Source: Heliocidaris erythrogramma
Lineage: Eukaryota > Echinodermata > Echinoidea > Camarodonta > Echinometridae
Assembly: GCA_025617745.1 (NCBI GenBank)
Contig: CM046869.1
Span: 6,906,244 to 6,970,243, forward strand
Direction of reading: 5' to 3'
DNA length: 64,000 nucleotides
Made by a program: the position numbers and the translations under genes. Positions 32,708 through 44,891 of this stretch are shown one piece after another (the stretch's first letter is position 1; every line of letters starts with the position of its first letter). The notes under the pieces are model-generated. The model saw only the letters and a program-made list of their open reading frames with translations. It did not search any database and was not told the origin of the DNA.

Positions 32708-35700
32708 TTAAGTAAATGAAAAGCATTATTGAGCAAGATACTGAATACCCCCCCCCCCCCCAAAAAAAAAAGTGTTTGTATCACAATGTATGATTTGGAA
32801 AAATTTCAATTCAAACTACTGACTGTTCCCATGAACATTTGGATATCTACATGTATGTGTAGATCTTCTGTTGATCTGTTGTGGTAATATGCCTCTCTGA
32901 GACAATGATACTGTTAGGATAAAACTTAACTCTAGTCATTATGACTCTACATGTATGTACATGACGTATTGGGTCTGCCTTAAAGCTTACAGAGTGTGAA
33001 ACTCTGACAAATCCCTTGTTTTTAGTCATATTTTCAACTTCTCAAGCATAGAAGAACTAAAAAAAATATGCGAGCATATCCTGGTCTGTTGAAATGTTGG
33101 TAAATATTTACAAACTATTAGTGTGTTTACTTGCATGACACAAGCAAAAAGATGTTTGATTGGTCGACTACAGATATGCACAATGAGCTCATTCCCTAAT
33201 TTTATATCATTAATTTCCATCTTTTTTTCAGTTCCACATGTGATAATAAAAGCAGAAGAGGAAGTTGGCAATGATTTACTAATTTCTCTTTGGCTTAGGC
33301 CAATTTTCTAATGCTGGTGATAAGAAAACAAGGTGTTTGATCTCTAATTTTGCTTCTTTTTTTTGTGCAGGTTTATATTTATGGGTCCTAGCTGTTTTGT
33401 TCCATATGTTATTACCACATGTAAGATTTATATATCTGATGACTGAGTTAAGTTGATAACCCTACGAGAATCAGACAAAATATATAATAAAAATGATATT
33501 TCTATGTCAATTTATGTTAACAATTCCACAATTATGTGATATGTGGTAAGGTACATGTATTTGCACTGATATACATGTACATGTAACTGTTGTGTTTGGA
33601 AGGGGCTTGGATTACTTTTACAGTGACTATTGAGCTACATGTACTAAACCAGTAATATTGGCGACATGAAGCTTTCCCGAATTATAAACGACAGCTATTT
33701 TCACAGCAAGAAACTTTCACGGTTTGCAAAAATCTAATGTTCTGTCAATTATGATTCAATGATTTTGCAGTATGAAAATTAAGTGTTATGTCAGTCATGA
33801 TTCAATGATAAATACGGCATGAAAACTTTTGCAAATTTGAACCACTCGCAAAATTTGTGAACTTCAGATGCATGTGAAAGTTAGGGTTTTGCAGTAAGCC
33901 TCCATGTGCATGTACACTGGGCATGCTAGACAAACATAATGGAATTACATGTACATGTACATGTATACCCAGTGGAACATATTTTCAAATCATGTGAGTT
34001 ATTTTTGCTTTCAAGATTATCATGCATTTAATAGACCAGTTTACTAATTTTATGCATACTTTTTGAACAAAAGTTTCTCTTGACGACTTGAAAGCTTGCC
34101 AGAGGCTTGCCCGACATAGCAACAACTAATGTATGCAAAATGGATTCCATCTATAGAGACGCCATTATGCTTAGCAGGTGCACCAAATAGTTGGTAACTT
34201 AGGATTCTGGAGAGAAACATGCATAAATTGAAATACATTAGTAAACAGGTCTATTATATCTACCAGATTTCATGGTCATCTTCACATTCCTACATATACA
34301 TGGTATACACATGCAATAATTCTTTCCCTACTTTAGGTGACTAGGTTCAGGGGGAGGCTTGTCAGGAAATTTTCTCAACTTTATCAAGATTTATAAACAC
34401 CCTGGAGGGTTTATGGCAGATTAGAGAAGGGTCAGCAATTTGACCTCGATAACCTCTGGAGCTGGCCTTGGATAGCTGGCCCATGCATTTATCTCGATTT
34501 ATAGACTTGCCTCCATAATTTCAATATTATATAAGTAAATATATTCTTTTTTGTAATTCAGTTGTCACACTTCATTTGTATCAATTCTGATTTGTATCAT
34601 TAATGTATGCAATGTTTGTATTTGATTTCTTAATAAATGCAGAAACATCTGCTCAAAACCTCTGAAACACCAAGTAGGTTTTGTGCTCTGATATTAGGTG
34701 ACAATTGCTCAAGCCTTAAAGGTGCATCTTCCCTTTTACAGACTTACACAAAATTCTGCGAAGCTTTGCTCAGGTTTAGTAGACATCATGTTGGTACTGC
34801 TTATGAAATTTTAAGGTCACAGGTTCTACAACTTCTTTGTAAGAAATGAAAATCTTGCTTTTGTCGCAGAGGGAGCAGAAATCAAGGCAAGTACATGTAC
34901 TAGTAACAGTCAAAAAAATAATTTTAAAAATTACTCAATTTTTTTTTAGAGTAAAAAGAAATGTAGTCTGATGGCGGAACAGAATTTTTTGTGACACAAC
35001 ATTTAAAAAAAGGGTTAATTTTGAAGAAGAAAAAAATTGTTCACACCAAATGGGGCAGTTCAATCCACTTATATGAGTGTTGTCAACTTTTCAGATATTT
35101 CTCTTTACTTTTTATATATAATATATATATATATATGTTTCTGTAATTTGTGTTTATTTTGTGTTTGTTGAGCTCTGCATATGTCAGCTTTCTATAAATG
35201 GTTAATAAATAGCTGAACCCAGCTGTGATCTAAGACCCAACTACTACCAGACATTTCAATAATTACAATGTGTGGCAACCTCAGTGGAATCCGGAGGTGG
35301 AACTCTTCCACCTCCCTGGTGGAATGTAGGTCATTGTACAATTGTTTGCCAGGCATGTAATATTTAACCGATGTATTTGTAAAGGGAATGAAAGCTTTTT
35401 AGTATGGCTGTGTCAAGCAGTACTTGTGAAGTACAATAAGGTAATTGTTGACCATTGTTGACAGTTTTGGCACTCAAACCTTTAGGTTGAAGCACACACA
35501 TGGTCCCTTGAATTGAAAAATAGCCTTCAGTAGAGGTACAGGAAAATGTGTACCTAGTATATATCAAGAAATGTAGATTTGTATTTGTAGAACTGTCTGT
35601 GCCTTGTGGGTTTGGTTGTGTGCATAATGCTTTGTTTACACATGCCTATTTGTATTATTACTATTATTATTATTATTATTGTAATTATTTTTAATATTAT

Positions 35701-35869
35701 TTTATTTGGTAAAGAAAACATAAAGTAGAAACACATTTGACAAAAATAATGCAACCACAGGAAAACCAGGAACAGAAATAGTTAACTATAAAGTACATGT
35801 AACTGTAGCATAAAGCTTTCTGTCCCTATTCCAGTGGTTGCAAACACATGATACAGTGTAGGTATATAA

Positions 35870-36275
35870 GACCCCTTTTACATCTAAAGTCGCGAGGCCT
35901 GGCCGTGGCTCGGCCGCGGCCAGGCCCCAACCAACACAGTGGGTGGTACTCGCCTCACCCAAACGATTCACCCTTTTACATTACACGGCTTGGTCGCGGC
36001 CAAGCCTGGCCCCGCTTCCGTGAATGCGCCGTTTGTGGCGCTCTACTTGTAAACAAATAATATTTCTTCCCGCCCGCGTGCCGTTCATTTGCACGCACCT
36101 CATTAGCATAAACGGCCACGGCCAGGCCCCGTTTGCTTTTACACTACCTCGGGTCGTGGCCGAGCCGCGGCTCAGCCCGGGCTCAGACTACCTCCTGAGC
36201 TGGTCCGAAAACTGGCCGCGGCCTGGCCTCGGGCCTGGCCCCTTTTGCTTTTACATCACCCAAAAGTCGCGGCCA
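35870..36275. mobile_element. GC-rich repeat island, probably a non-autonomous element
   Basis: In an AT-rich intron, ~400 bp is very GC-rich, made of GGCC/GCGGCC words. The motif TTTTACA followed within about 20 bp by GTCGCGGCC or a close variant recurs about four times (near 35877, 35975, 36150, 36250). No opposite termini or target duplication could be fixed. The short open frames in it are a result of its base composition. Confidence 0.6.
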
Positions 36276-38105
36276 TTATACAATAATTGTGCACATTTGC
36301 ACAATAAGAATATGCAATAGAAATTACAATATTGTATACAATTAAACCCATACCGCATCTCCCAAGTAAATAGTTAATATATATCGCTTATAGTTTGGGA
36401 GAGAAAATAGATAAATGGAACATGATGAAAAGAGGAAGAGGCAATGAGAGAGAGAGAGAATGAGTGCACGAGAGAGAGAAGAATATAGAATGAAACGAAG
36501 AGAGAAAGAGGATAAAGTGAGTGAGATCTGAGACATAGAGGGAGAGAGAGGAAATACACATTTTATATGTTCACAAAAATGTTACACATATCGCATCAGT
36601 ATTAAAAGTAATAAAAGTGTTGGTATGTTGGTCTGAAAATGAAAAATGCTAAATCTAACGCTACATGTACATGTAGATGTAGATGTACATGGCCATTATT
36701 TGTTAACTACTCAGTGTACATGGCCAAATTTGGAAGAAAATTCATACAGCTTTGAGTAATAATGTAAAACATGTACATGTATGTTGATGCATTTATAAGG
36801 TTTTTTGCCAATTTTAAGAACATTTTCCCTTTCCAAATAATGCCATAAAAACATTCAATGATTTCCATTTTATTTGGTCTGCATTCCCAGCAATACAAAT
36901 ATTTTTAAATTTTAGATGTACAAGTACATTCATGTCAAGGAAACAGTTGGGAAAATTCAAGTCTTGGTTTCCTGCCAGCTCCTACACTCTATCATAAGTC
37001 TATAATCATACTTTAGACATAAAGCCTAGATGTATCATGCAGGACTACAGTCTATATGGAAATCTAGGAGCATGACAGATCATGCAGTTCTAGTATTAAA
37101 GAGATATTGAATTTCATTTCTATGTAGCGAGCAGTGCTCGGTGCATAGTTTCCTCCTGGACAGGCTCAAATGCCCAATTCTATTTTGCTTCCGTCTTGTA
37201 GTCACACCCTCCTGTAAAGAGAGATTGTCATGGCATGACTGCATGTACACGTATGTAAGGTCATTCTAGGGGTACAGAATGGTTTGAATTTCATCCCTTC
37301 TGCACCATTTGCCCCTCATCGTATCGAATGTCGAATTTGGAAGGATTTACATGACCAGATTTCTCTGAAAATTAGGAATCATATAATTTTGAATCTTTAT
37401 TTTTGGTGTTGAATTGCAACAAGATGGTTTATTAAAAAAAGGCAAATAACAAACAAACAAGACAAGCAACTGAAGGCCTGATTTAAAAAAAAAAAAATAT
37501 ATACTGAACAAAAATGAAATGTAACATAAAAAATATTGTCGTACTACACAAATTCATTAAAAAATTCGGAAACATTTACTGAAGATTATAAAGTAACATC
37601 AAAATAGAGGCTACATATACTACAGGTAATCTCAAGAAAAAGTTCATTTTTAAATTCTTTGGTTGAATTTCAAAGGATAGTATTGTCTGAAGACATTACA
37701 AGACATAAAATCATCCCCCAAATATTAAACATTGAAATGGTTCACAATTTAACAAAAAGCATATAAGGGAAATGATTTTATGAAGTGGAGTCAACTTCTG
37801 TGCATGCCAAATTTGATGCATGTGTTTCGGCTAGTGTAATCACAAGTTGCTTTTACCATAAAGTGCAATTTGTATCCAAACAAGCAGGTATTTCTACCTT
37901 AACATGCATCTCTATTCAGAAATTGTCTTGGAAACTGATATTTAATTTAAATGCAGGCCTTCATATAGGATACCAGTATAGATCCCCAAACTTACAGAGT
38001 AAAGTTAAAAAAACAAACAAAACAAAACTACCCCAAACCCCCGACAACGAAACAATTGATTTGTCCCATTTAAAGATAGGAAGAAGCTGCTTGATGATGA
38101 ATAAA

Positions 38106-38150
38106 AACAACAAAACCCCCCCCCCCCAAAAAAAAAAAAAAAAAAAAAAA
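38106..38150 (+). repeat. Poly-C/poly-A tract
   Basis: C run then ~22 A, followed by CAAA-rich sequence to about 38225. Apparent proteins through it on either strand are low complexity. Confidence 0.95.
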
Positions 38151-38870
38151 ACCAAACAAACAAAAAACAACAACAAAGCAGAACAAAACAAAGACAAAAC
38201 AAAAACACCACACACAACAATAAAACAATCGATTTGCCCCATTTAAAGATAGAAACAATATGCTTGATGAATCTTTACAAATTTTTATAAAGCTTATAAA
38301 TGCGATGTTTGTTCAAAGATCTTAGTTGAACTTGTGAATAAATCCACAGTCATATTTTAAAAGAAACTGATTTATGTATTTCTCAGCAACTAGGGTAAAT
38401 GTACAAATGTACTTCCAGCTGTGTCCTCCAGTGTACCAGTATAATATGTATTACATGTACATGTCATAAGAATATTATACATGTAGCTACCTGTAGAATT
38501 TGTAGTTTTTTAATTAAGTGGCCCTTTGTGTACTGAAGTGATTCATTCATAGGAGAGTCACGCCCGACTTGTCATTAATAATCAACTTATCAGTCAGATG
38601 TTCCTTGTTTTTTCTGCAAAGGGATACATATGCATATAGTGTAGTTTGTGGGGTTTTTTGTTGTTAAATTTATCTCTTTGTTGATACATGTACCTTGAAA
38701 ATGACACAAGCAGTCCAAATGCTGAATGAATGGCATGTCGTACTTTAATATTTTTATGTACAATTTGGTAATTTCTTGTTGGTATTTTCATAATTTTCAT
38801 TGATATTGGTTCATTTAATATACATTTTAAAATCTGTTTTTGAACTATGCAAGAGTGGAAAATACAAGTA

Positions 38871-39057
38871 CAGTGAAAACCTGTCTATAAAGACCTCTCA
38901 AGGGAGACAAGAAAAGCGGTCTTTTTTAGCAGGTGGTCTTTATGTACAGGTTCCTGTAATACATGTTTCAGTGGGAAACACTTGTCAAGGGAAACAAAAA
39001 TTATGCTTGTTATAGGTGGTCTTTCTATACAGGTGGTTGCTAAACCAGGTTTGACTG
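38871..39057. mobile_element. 187-bp TA-flanked MITE
   Basis: Starts CAGTGAAAACCTG, ends CAGGTTTGACTG; TA at 38869-38870 and 39058-39059. Internal GGTGGTCTTTATGTACAGG and GGTGGTCTTTCTATACAGG are a direct repeat. It lies about 280 bp before crb exon 2. Confidence 0.8.
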
Positions 39058-39333
39058 TAATTGTTGCTAATTTAAGGAGGAAAAGCTGCTCCATATACAT
39101 GTAGACCTTTAGAAATCTCTGAACTGCTATGGTGTGTATTGTTTGTACTCCAGCATTTTAATATGATCTTAACTTAATTTGATAAGGTGCTTTTAAAATT
39201 TCCATTAATTACTGTAAATACAAATACATGTAGCTAATTGATATTAAGATTTCCCAGTCCATGAGTTTGCTAAATGAATTTATAAAAACATTAAAAAAAA
39301 TTGTTTTTTTCTTTATTTTAATCTATCCCCTAG

Positions 39334-39861
39334 CCTTGGTGCTTCATACCACCTTATCACAGACCCAAGGACCTCAGAACCTGGTCTACTTTAACGGCAC
39401 AGCAACCGTCACAACCAATGCAACATTTAATCCACAAGGACAAATAACCTTGCAATTCAGGACTTGTATCGGTGGTGAGCTTTTCTCGCAGACAAATGGC
39501 AATCAGATGATTGCAGTAAGAGTAAATGGAACCGGTTCTATCCAAATACAGTGGAACAGCGGATTGGGTGTCCAAGAGACTGCTGTAGGCGAAGGGTTCA
39601 ACGATAACATCTGGACCATCATTGATTTTGTGTATGTTCGAGAATCGCTAGTGCTCAGGGTACAGGACGAGGTCATCGAGCTTGCGACAGTCCTCAAGAA
39701 CCCATCTCTTCTGGAGTTGACGTTTCTGTCTAGCCTTATGGTTCTTGGAACAGGCTTTACAGGATGTATTGAGGAGATTGTTGGCATTGATCTGGCCAAT
39801 GCATTGTCTTGGCCGAATGCAAGGTGGGGAGAGTGCTCTCTTGATCAGGACATTGGATGTG
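39334..39861 (+). CDS. crb: crb exon 2: end of signal peptide and LamG1
   Basis: Acceptor CCCTAG, donor GTG|GTAAGT; phase 1 in and out. After the signal remainder, residues ~36-193 form a laminin-G-like fold: YFNGTATV, LQFRTCIGGELFSQ, a WTIIDF strand, VLGTGFTGCIEE, with the closing cysteines GECS and DIGC. Sequons NGT, NAT and NGT suggest N-glycosylation. Fly Crumbs also begins with such a module; the vertebrate CRB proteins as I know them begin with EGFs. A Met further upstream (39261) gives a longer open frame, but its hydrophobic stretch is the polypyrimidine tract read as codons. Confidence 0.88.
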
Positions 39862-40836
39862 GTAAGTTGGGTACTGCTGAGGAAAGAGAAGATTAGAGAC
39901 AGGGACTTTTGGGGGAGTTGCTCCCAAAACTCTGAAATGAGTTGCCTTTACTCACTGAATGTGAAGCTCAAGATAATTTGGGCTGGGGTCTATTGAAACC
40001 TTCTGTACAAAATCAACTTACATGTACATTCTTGCAGTTCTGTATGTGTGGTACCATCCTGGATAATTTGCTGATGCGATAGACTTCATCTATGCCAGAT
40101 ATGCCGTAGAACCTACATGTATCAGAAATTGATTGCAAGACTCGATATTCATCAAACTTATGCTTTTAAAGAGAAAATCATGGAATTAAGAACACTTGAG
40201 CCTTCTAGAACTAAGTTTGTAGGAGTATGCTTTATGAGAGACTCACCATTTTAAAAATACTTTTTTGTTTGTGGGAGTTCTTTTTGGACTTAAGTATATG
40301 TATATATATATATATATATATACATGTGAGATTTCCACGTGAAAAATTGCTTCGATATTTTCTTTGTTTCTTGCTTAAACTGACTTTAATATGTTATTTT
40401 TTTCCAGAGATCTATTAGAACTTTAATAATAATAGTTACGATTTATATAATGCCTTTTCCACTGGATATAAGCACTTTGAGATGTCATCCCCGGGGTCAG
40501 CGTTGGCGATAAAATATATATACAAATTAATAAACAGTGACAGTGTGAGTTCAATGAATACATAAGGTTTCAGAATACATGTAGATACATCATACATGTG
40601 TCTTCAAACTCAGTAAGAAATGTTCCACTATTGGTGATGATTTCAGATGAGAAGGGAGCATATTCCATAGATCTGAAGAAGTGAGGAATAAAAGCTGCAT
40701 TGCCAGCTAGTTTGTTGGTGAGTGGTTGAGGGAAGGTCACTGATGATGCTAGATGCTAGCTTTCCTGAGCTAAATATTGTATTTTCTTCACTATTAAAGA
40801 CTCATAGAATTCTATAATTGCTTCCAATCTTTGAAG
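39862..40836 (+). other. crb: crb intron 2
   Basis: Holds a (TA)n run near 40298-40322 and, at about 40420-40740, a dispersed repeat of unknown class beginning AATAATAATAGTTACGATTT with CCCCGGGGTCAGCG. A related start (AATAATAATGACTGTTGC...CCCGGGTCACTGG) is at about 44590-44690. Confidence 0.7.
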
Positions 40837-40959
40837 GAGCTCAAGACCCTTGCGACAGTCAGCCTTGTCTCAACAACAGCATATGCAGCAGTGATGGTAG
40901 CAGCTTCCTATGCCAATGCACCTCAAGGTACAATGGTAGCACCTGTGAAAATGATCTAG
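40837..40959 (+). CDS. crb: crb exon 3: one EGF module
   Basis: 41 codons, phase 1 to 1, so removable without frame change. Cysteines DPCDSQPC, SIC, FLCQC and TC give one EGF fold. It follows the closing cysteines of LamG1. Confidence 0.92.
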   Translation, partial: ELKTLATVSLVSTTAYAAVMVAASYANAPQGTMVAPVKMI

Positions 40960-41175
40960 GTGAGTCACCAAGGTTTCAAGTGAATATTCTGTGTCTGAGT
41001 AAAAAATTACCCCTCTATTTTGCATATTTTAAAGAAAATTTTTCACAAAATATAAATCTTTTTACGTAAAAAACAGGTACAAATTAGGCTCTCAGTTTCA
41101 CCCTATTCTTGGCTTATCTAGTACACATTCACAAAGGCAATTCCATCAAAGGCAACTGTTTCTTATTTCTTGAAG

Positions 41176-41394
41176 GTGCTCTATGTGACAACCCAACATT
41201 TGCGCTGGACTGCGTGAACGGTGCTTGCATGGAGGATGGGGTGTCCAACACTACCTTCTGTAGGTGTGACTCGGGGTATGGAGGTCCAGATTGTAATACC
41301 AGCTCCACCCTTTGTGATAATAACCCCTGCGGTACAGATGGTGTGTGCCAGACCAACGCTGCTGTGGATGGAATCATCTGCGATTGTTCAGCAG
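41176..41394 (+). CDS. crb: crb exon 4: two EGF modules
   Basis: 73 codons, phase 1 to 1. The first EGF has an unusually long first loop (LCDNPTFALDC); the second (LCDNNPC...CDCSAG) is completed by the next exon. Neither has the DxNEC calcium signature. Intron 3 before it is only 216 bp. Confidence 0.92.
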
Positions 41395-41952
41395 GTATGC
41401 ATGCCATTCCTATGTAGTCACATCCAGGCTTCTGGGCAGGAAACTGTCTATCTGTGGTCCAAGTCGAGTGAAATATTGACGTACAGCTTCCCAAGGAGGG
41501 GGGGGGGGGGTGGTTTGGGAGCAATGGAAGGACCAAGACAATTTTGGAGGTTGAAAGTATGCATTGACGTTTTTATTACCTTCGTGTGGAACCTTGTTGG
41601 AAAAGAATTTGTCCTTTTTTTGCATTTTTTTCTGAAGTCCCCCATGGTTGGTAGTATAAACACCAAGGGTGTTATGCCAGTCCCCACATCTGTGTCCAGT
41701 GCTATTTATTGTCTGGGATTTTTAGCAGGAGTTCATCGATTTGTTATTGTTTTTAGTAATAACAAAACCTGATATTACGTAATTATTCCTATTAAGCCAC
41801 AGTGACCATCAACCATTCAAAATAGAATCTAGACAGTTTATTTCACAATGCAATTGCACGACCTGCACTCAACATCGTCTTTACATGTTGATCTGTATAA
41901 CAAATACAATTTTCTTTTGCATCCTTTCCTCGGTTGCATTTCTTGTTCTCAG
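41395..41952 (+). other. crb: crb intron 4
   Basis: 558 bp with a poly-G run near 41499-41511. Nothing else seen. Confidence 0.8.
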
Positions 41953-42730
41953 GTTATACAGGCACTCGTTGTGAAGACGACGTCAATGATTGCTTGGTGA
42001 ATCCATGCCTGAACGGGGGAACCTGCGAGGATCGCGTCAACTCCTTCACTTGTGATTGCTCCGGGACAGGTTATTCAGGAACCCGCTGTGAAACCAATGA
42101 TAATGAATGCACGAACAGCCCTTGCCAGAATGAGGCTGTCTGCTCCGACACCAATGGTGGGTACTACTGCAACTGTGCGGCCGGGAATATCGGTCCCAAC
42201 TGTGAAGACAATCTCTGCTCGTTTACTCCTTGCGAGAATGGCGCCACATGCTCCACCGTTGACGGGAATGTCAATTGTACATGTGCGGGAGGATTCAAAG
42301 GTGATCGTTGTGAAATGGATATTGACGAATGTGCTTCAAACCCATGCCAAAATGGCATATGTGTGGATATGCCCAATTATTTTGAGTGTTACTGCCCTGG
42401 TGATTTCATTGGTGAGTTTTGTGAAATTGAGTTAAACGAGTGTGAACTGTCTTCAACCAATACATGTCTAAATGGCGCAACATGCACGGATCTACCAAGC
42501 GGTCACAATTGCACTTGTGTTCCAGGCTACACCGATGCAGACTGCGGGACAGATATAAACGAGTGCGCAAGTTCTCCGTGCTCCAACAATTCTACATGTG
42601 TAGACGAGGTCAACAGTTACAGATGTGAGTGCACACCAGGCTTCAATGGGACCATGTGTGAGAACAACATTGATGAGTGTGCTTCAAACCCTTGTCAAAA
42701 TGGTGGGACTTGCATGGACGAAGTGAATGG
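41953..42730 (+). CDS. crb: crb exon 5: seven EGF modules
   Basis: Acceptor TCTCAG, donor GG|GTGAGT. It enters in phase 1 but leaves in phase 2, inside the seventh EGF. Modules begin VNDC, NEC, NLC, IDEC, LNEC, INEC and IDEC; those preceded by Asp (D-I/V-D/N-EC) fit calcium-binding EGFs. CASNPC and CASSPC are O-glucosylation consensus sites. This tandem block would form a rod-like extracellular segment. Confidence 0.95.
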
Positions 42731-43156
42731 GTGAGTATCATCGATTGTGATCTTTCAAGTGACAGGTTTAGTGACCCAATCAATTTCTCGAGCCACAGTC
42801 TTTCCAATTGCTATGATCTTGAGCCAGCTGTTCCCTACTACTCCACAGTCTGCAAAGGAATCATCAAAGAAACCTTTGCGAAGTTTTCCTTTTGACTTCT
42901 TTCCAATGAGTATATTTCCACGAGTATATAACATTTAAATCGTACAGAACTCAATAGTTTGCATTTAACTTTTGTGTAGTGCAGTGGTCTCCTTTAAAAA
43001 AAAAATTGCCTCCCTTTATTGCTATCGTGAAGGTTTAAATACATAGCATAGTTTGGGCAAAGATTTGATAAGAAAAGCTTTTTATTTTTCTAGAATTGGT
43101 TACTTGAAGGAAATAATGTACAGGCTACACATGTCCTTAACAGTACATGTTATAGT

Positions 43157-43445
43157 AGAGGTGTCGTGGTCTAGTGGATACGTCACCGGACTGTGGCTCA
43201 CATGGTTCGCGGTTCGAATCCCGCCACGGCGCTAATGTCCTTTGGCAAGACATTCATCTACATTTGCCACTCTCAACCCAGGTGAAGTAAATGGGTACCC
43301 GGTAGGAAGAAATTCCTTGAAATGCTTTAGCGCCTATTATGGCAGCTCGGCTAAAGCCGGGGTAATAATGTGATACTTTGTATTAAGCGCAGTGGAGTAT
43401 ATCCATATAGTGGCTGCGCTATATAAATGGGCATATTATTATACT
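43157..43445 (+). mobile_element. tRNA-derived SINE
   Basis: The 5' part resembles a tRNA with an A box (TGGTCTAGTGGATA, about 43168) and a perfect B box (GGTTCGAATCC, about 43210). A ~170-bp tRNA-unrelated body follows. It ends in CTGCGCTATATAAATGGGC with an ATT-rich tail, a type of end shared with LINEs that mobilise SINEs. The tRNA-like head cannot form a full acceptor stem, so it is not a working tRNA gene. Confidence 0.88.
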
Positions 43446-44584
43446 AGCTCATCATTATGCAAAAGCTAATTGTAGAAAATTGTGTCATTAAATGTAATCT
43501 ACATAAATGCATTTTCTTACACCAGAGCTCTTTTCAGTAAAGCAAGATTGTAATAGTGATTGTCCTCTGTAACTCCTTCAGATTGCAAATTCATTGAAAC
43601 TGCATACATGTATTAGAAAATCAGCTCTCAATAGACATGTATCTGATCCCAAACTATGCTATGTTTTAAAGCCATTTGGTATTTTTGTGGGGTTTGCATG
43701 TGGGTATATATCTTCTGGCTGGTCTTGGGGTTCACTTCTTTTCATTTATATTGCAATCTTTCTCAATCATTAATACATTCATATCCCATACATCTTCATG
43801 CACTTCCCATTACATCCCATATTGGAAGGATATTCCATGAAAGTATGTATAACTAGCTCATTCAAATTGCAAAGATAATATTTTTCACCCTTTATGTTCT
43901 ACAGTGTATATGTTATTTTCATTAATTATTTTTATTGAAAAAAATCTCTTTGCATATATTTTCTCTATGAATGTTTTCCACTTTGACTAGATTCAAAATC
44001 ACAAACAAACCAATATCTTTCAATGGCAGTCATTTTAACAAGGTTATATATATATTTTTATACACTGCAAAAAAAGGTTATTATCTTAATAAAGTAACAA
44101 TTAAATATTTCATTCTTGCCATTGTTTTTACATGTACATGTACATTTAGTTGTCCTTTTCTTATCGAATATGGACATTTGGTACTTATCAAGATCAGTAA
44201 TTCTCTAGAATTCACTTTTCAGCAATCCACTTACACACAAGAGGTTCATCTTTTTCTTTTCTCTTTTTAAATCTTAAGATCATTCTCACCAAGTGCTGTC
44301 ATATCTTTTGGTGATGCAGTGTACCTATATTCCATAATACCTACATGTATCCACAATTTGTACCATTCATATATCTTTCATTTTATCGCTGGTGTATGTA
44401 TTTCATTTTCTTGCCTCTATCACTGTTATGCAGCAATTCTCGTCCAGGGTAAGTTCACTCTGTGAATCACAGCGCCTCTTTCCCATTTTCGTATGGTCCT
44501 TTTTTGCATCCATGCACTAGAGTAGTATTCACCATGTTTACTGCCTCATTTAACTGCCCAATAAATCTTCAAAACATTGTTAAT

Positions 44585-44690
44585 AATAGAATTAATAATA
44601 ATGACTGTTGCTTATAAAGAACTTTACCAAAAGCTTACAGTATTATTATTACCCGGGTCACTGGATTCGGCTATACGATTCTGTGCTATT
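44585..44690 (+). mobile_element. Fragment of the 40420 repeat family
   Basis: AATAATAATGACTGTTGCTT...CCCGGGTCACTGGATTCGGC resembles the start of the repeat at 40420-40510. Short and without defined ends. Confidence 0.5.
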
Positions 44691-44891
44691 GTTTGGGTTT
44701 TTCAAAATTATGTGAAAGGAAATATTGTGATTGAAATGTAATTAAAACTTTGAATAAAACAAAAAAATCATTCAAATTGGCTTATATTTCTTTTTTTGCC
44801 ACACCTGCTTCAAACAATGGCTGAATATTTAAATTGCACAGTAGTATCCTCATATGTCGTACAATTTTGATAAATCTGATTTAAGAATTGT

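Larger units (their letters stand above)
19229..39333 (+). other. crb: crb intron 1 (~20.1 kb)
   Basis: GTAAGT at the start; a pyrimidine-rich tract (39298-39330) and CCCTAG at the end. No other coding exon recognised inside. It holds many MITEs, a LINE tail, tandem duplications and simple repeats, listed separately; the remaining sequence is AT-rich without visible genes. Confidence 0.7.

Noticed and set aside
35848-36320. Pro/Gly-rich proteins in the GC-rich island
   Set aside because: Frames follow base composition; no domain, start context or splice support.
37785-38258. 153-aa plus-strand and ~90-aa minus-strand proteins
   Set aside because: Most of the length is the poly-C/poly-A and CAAA tract.
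39261-39333. Alternative crb start with its own hydrophobic N-terminus
   Set aside because: The hydrophobic stretch is the T-rich polypyrimidine tract before the acceptor at 39331-39333; a phase-compatible signal exon exists at 19177.
41129-41687. Minus-strand open frames opposite crb exons
   Set aside because: Shadows of the EGF exons and of a poly-G run; the plus-strand frame carries the conserved cysteines.
43157-43230. Functional tRNA gene
   Set aside because: A and B boxes are present, but the sequence runs directly into a SINE body and no full acceptor stem pairs.
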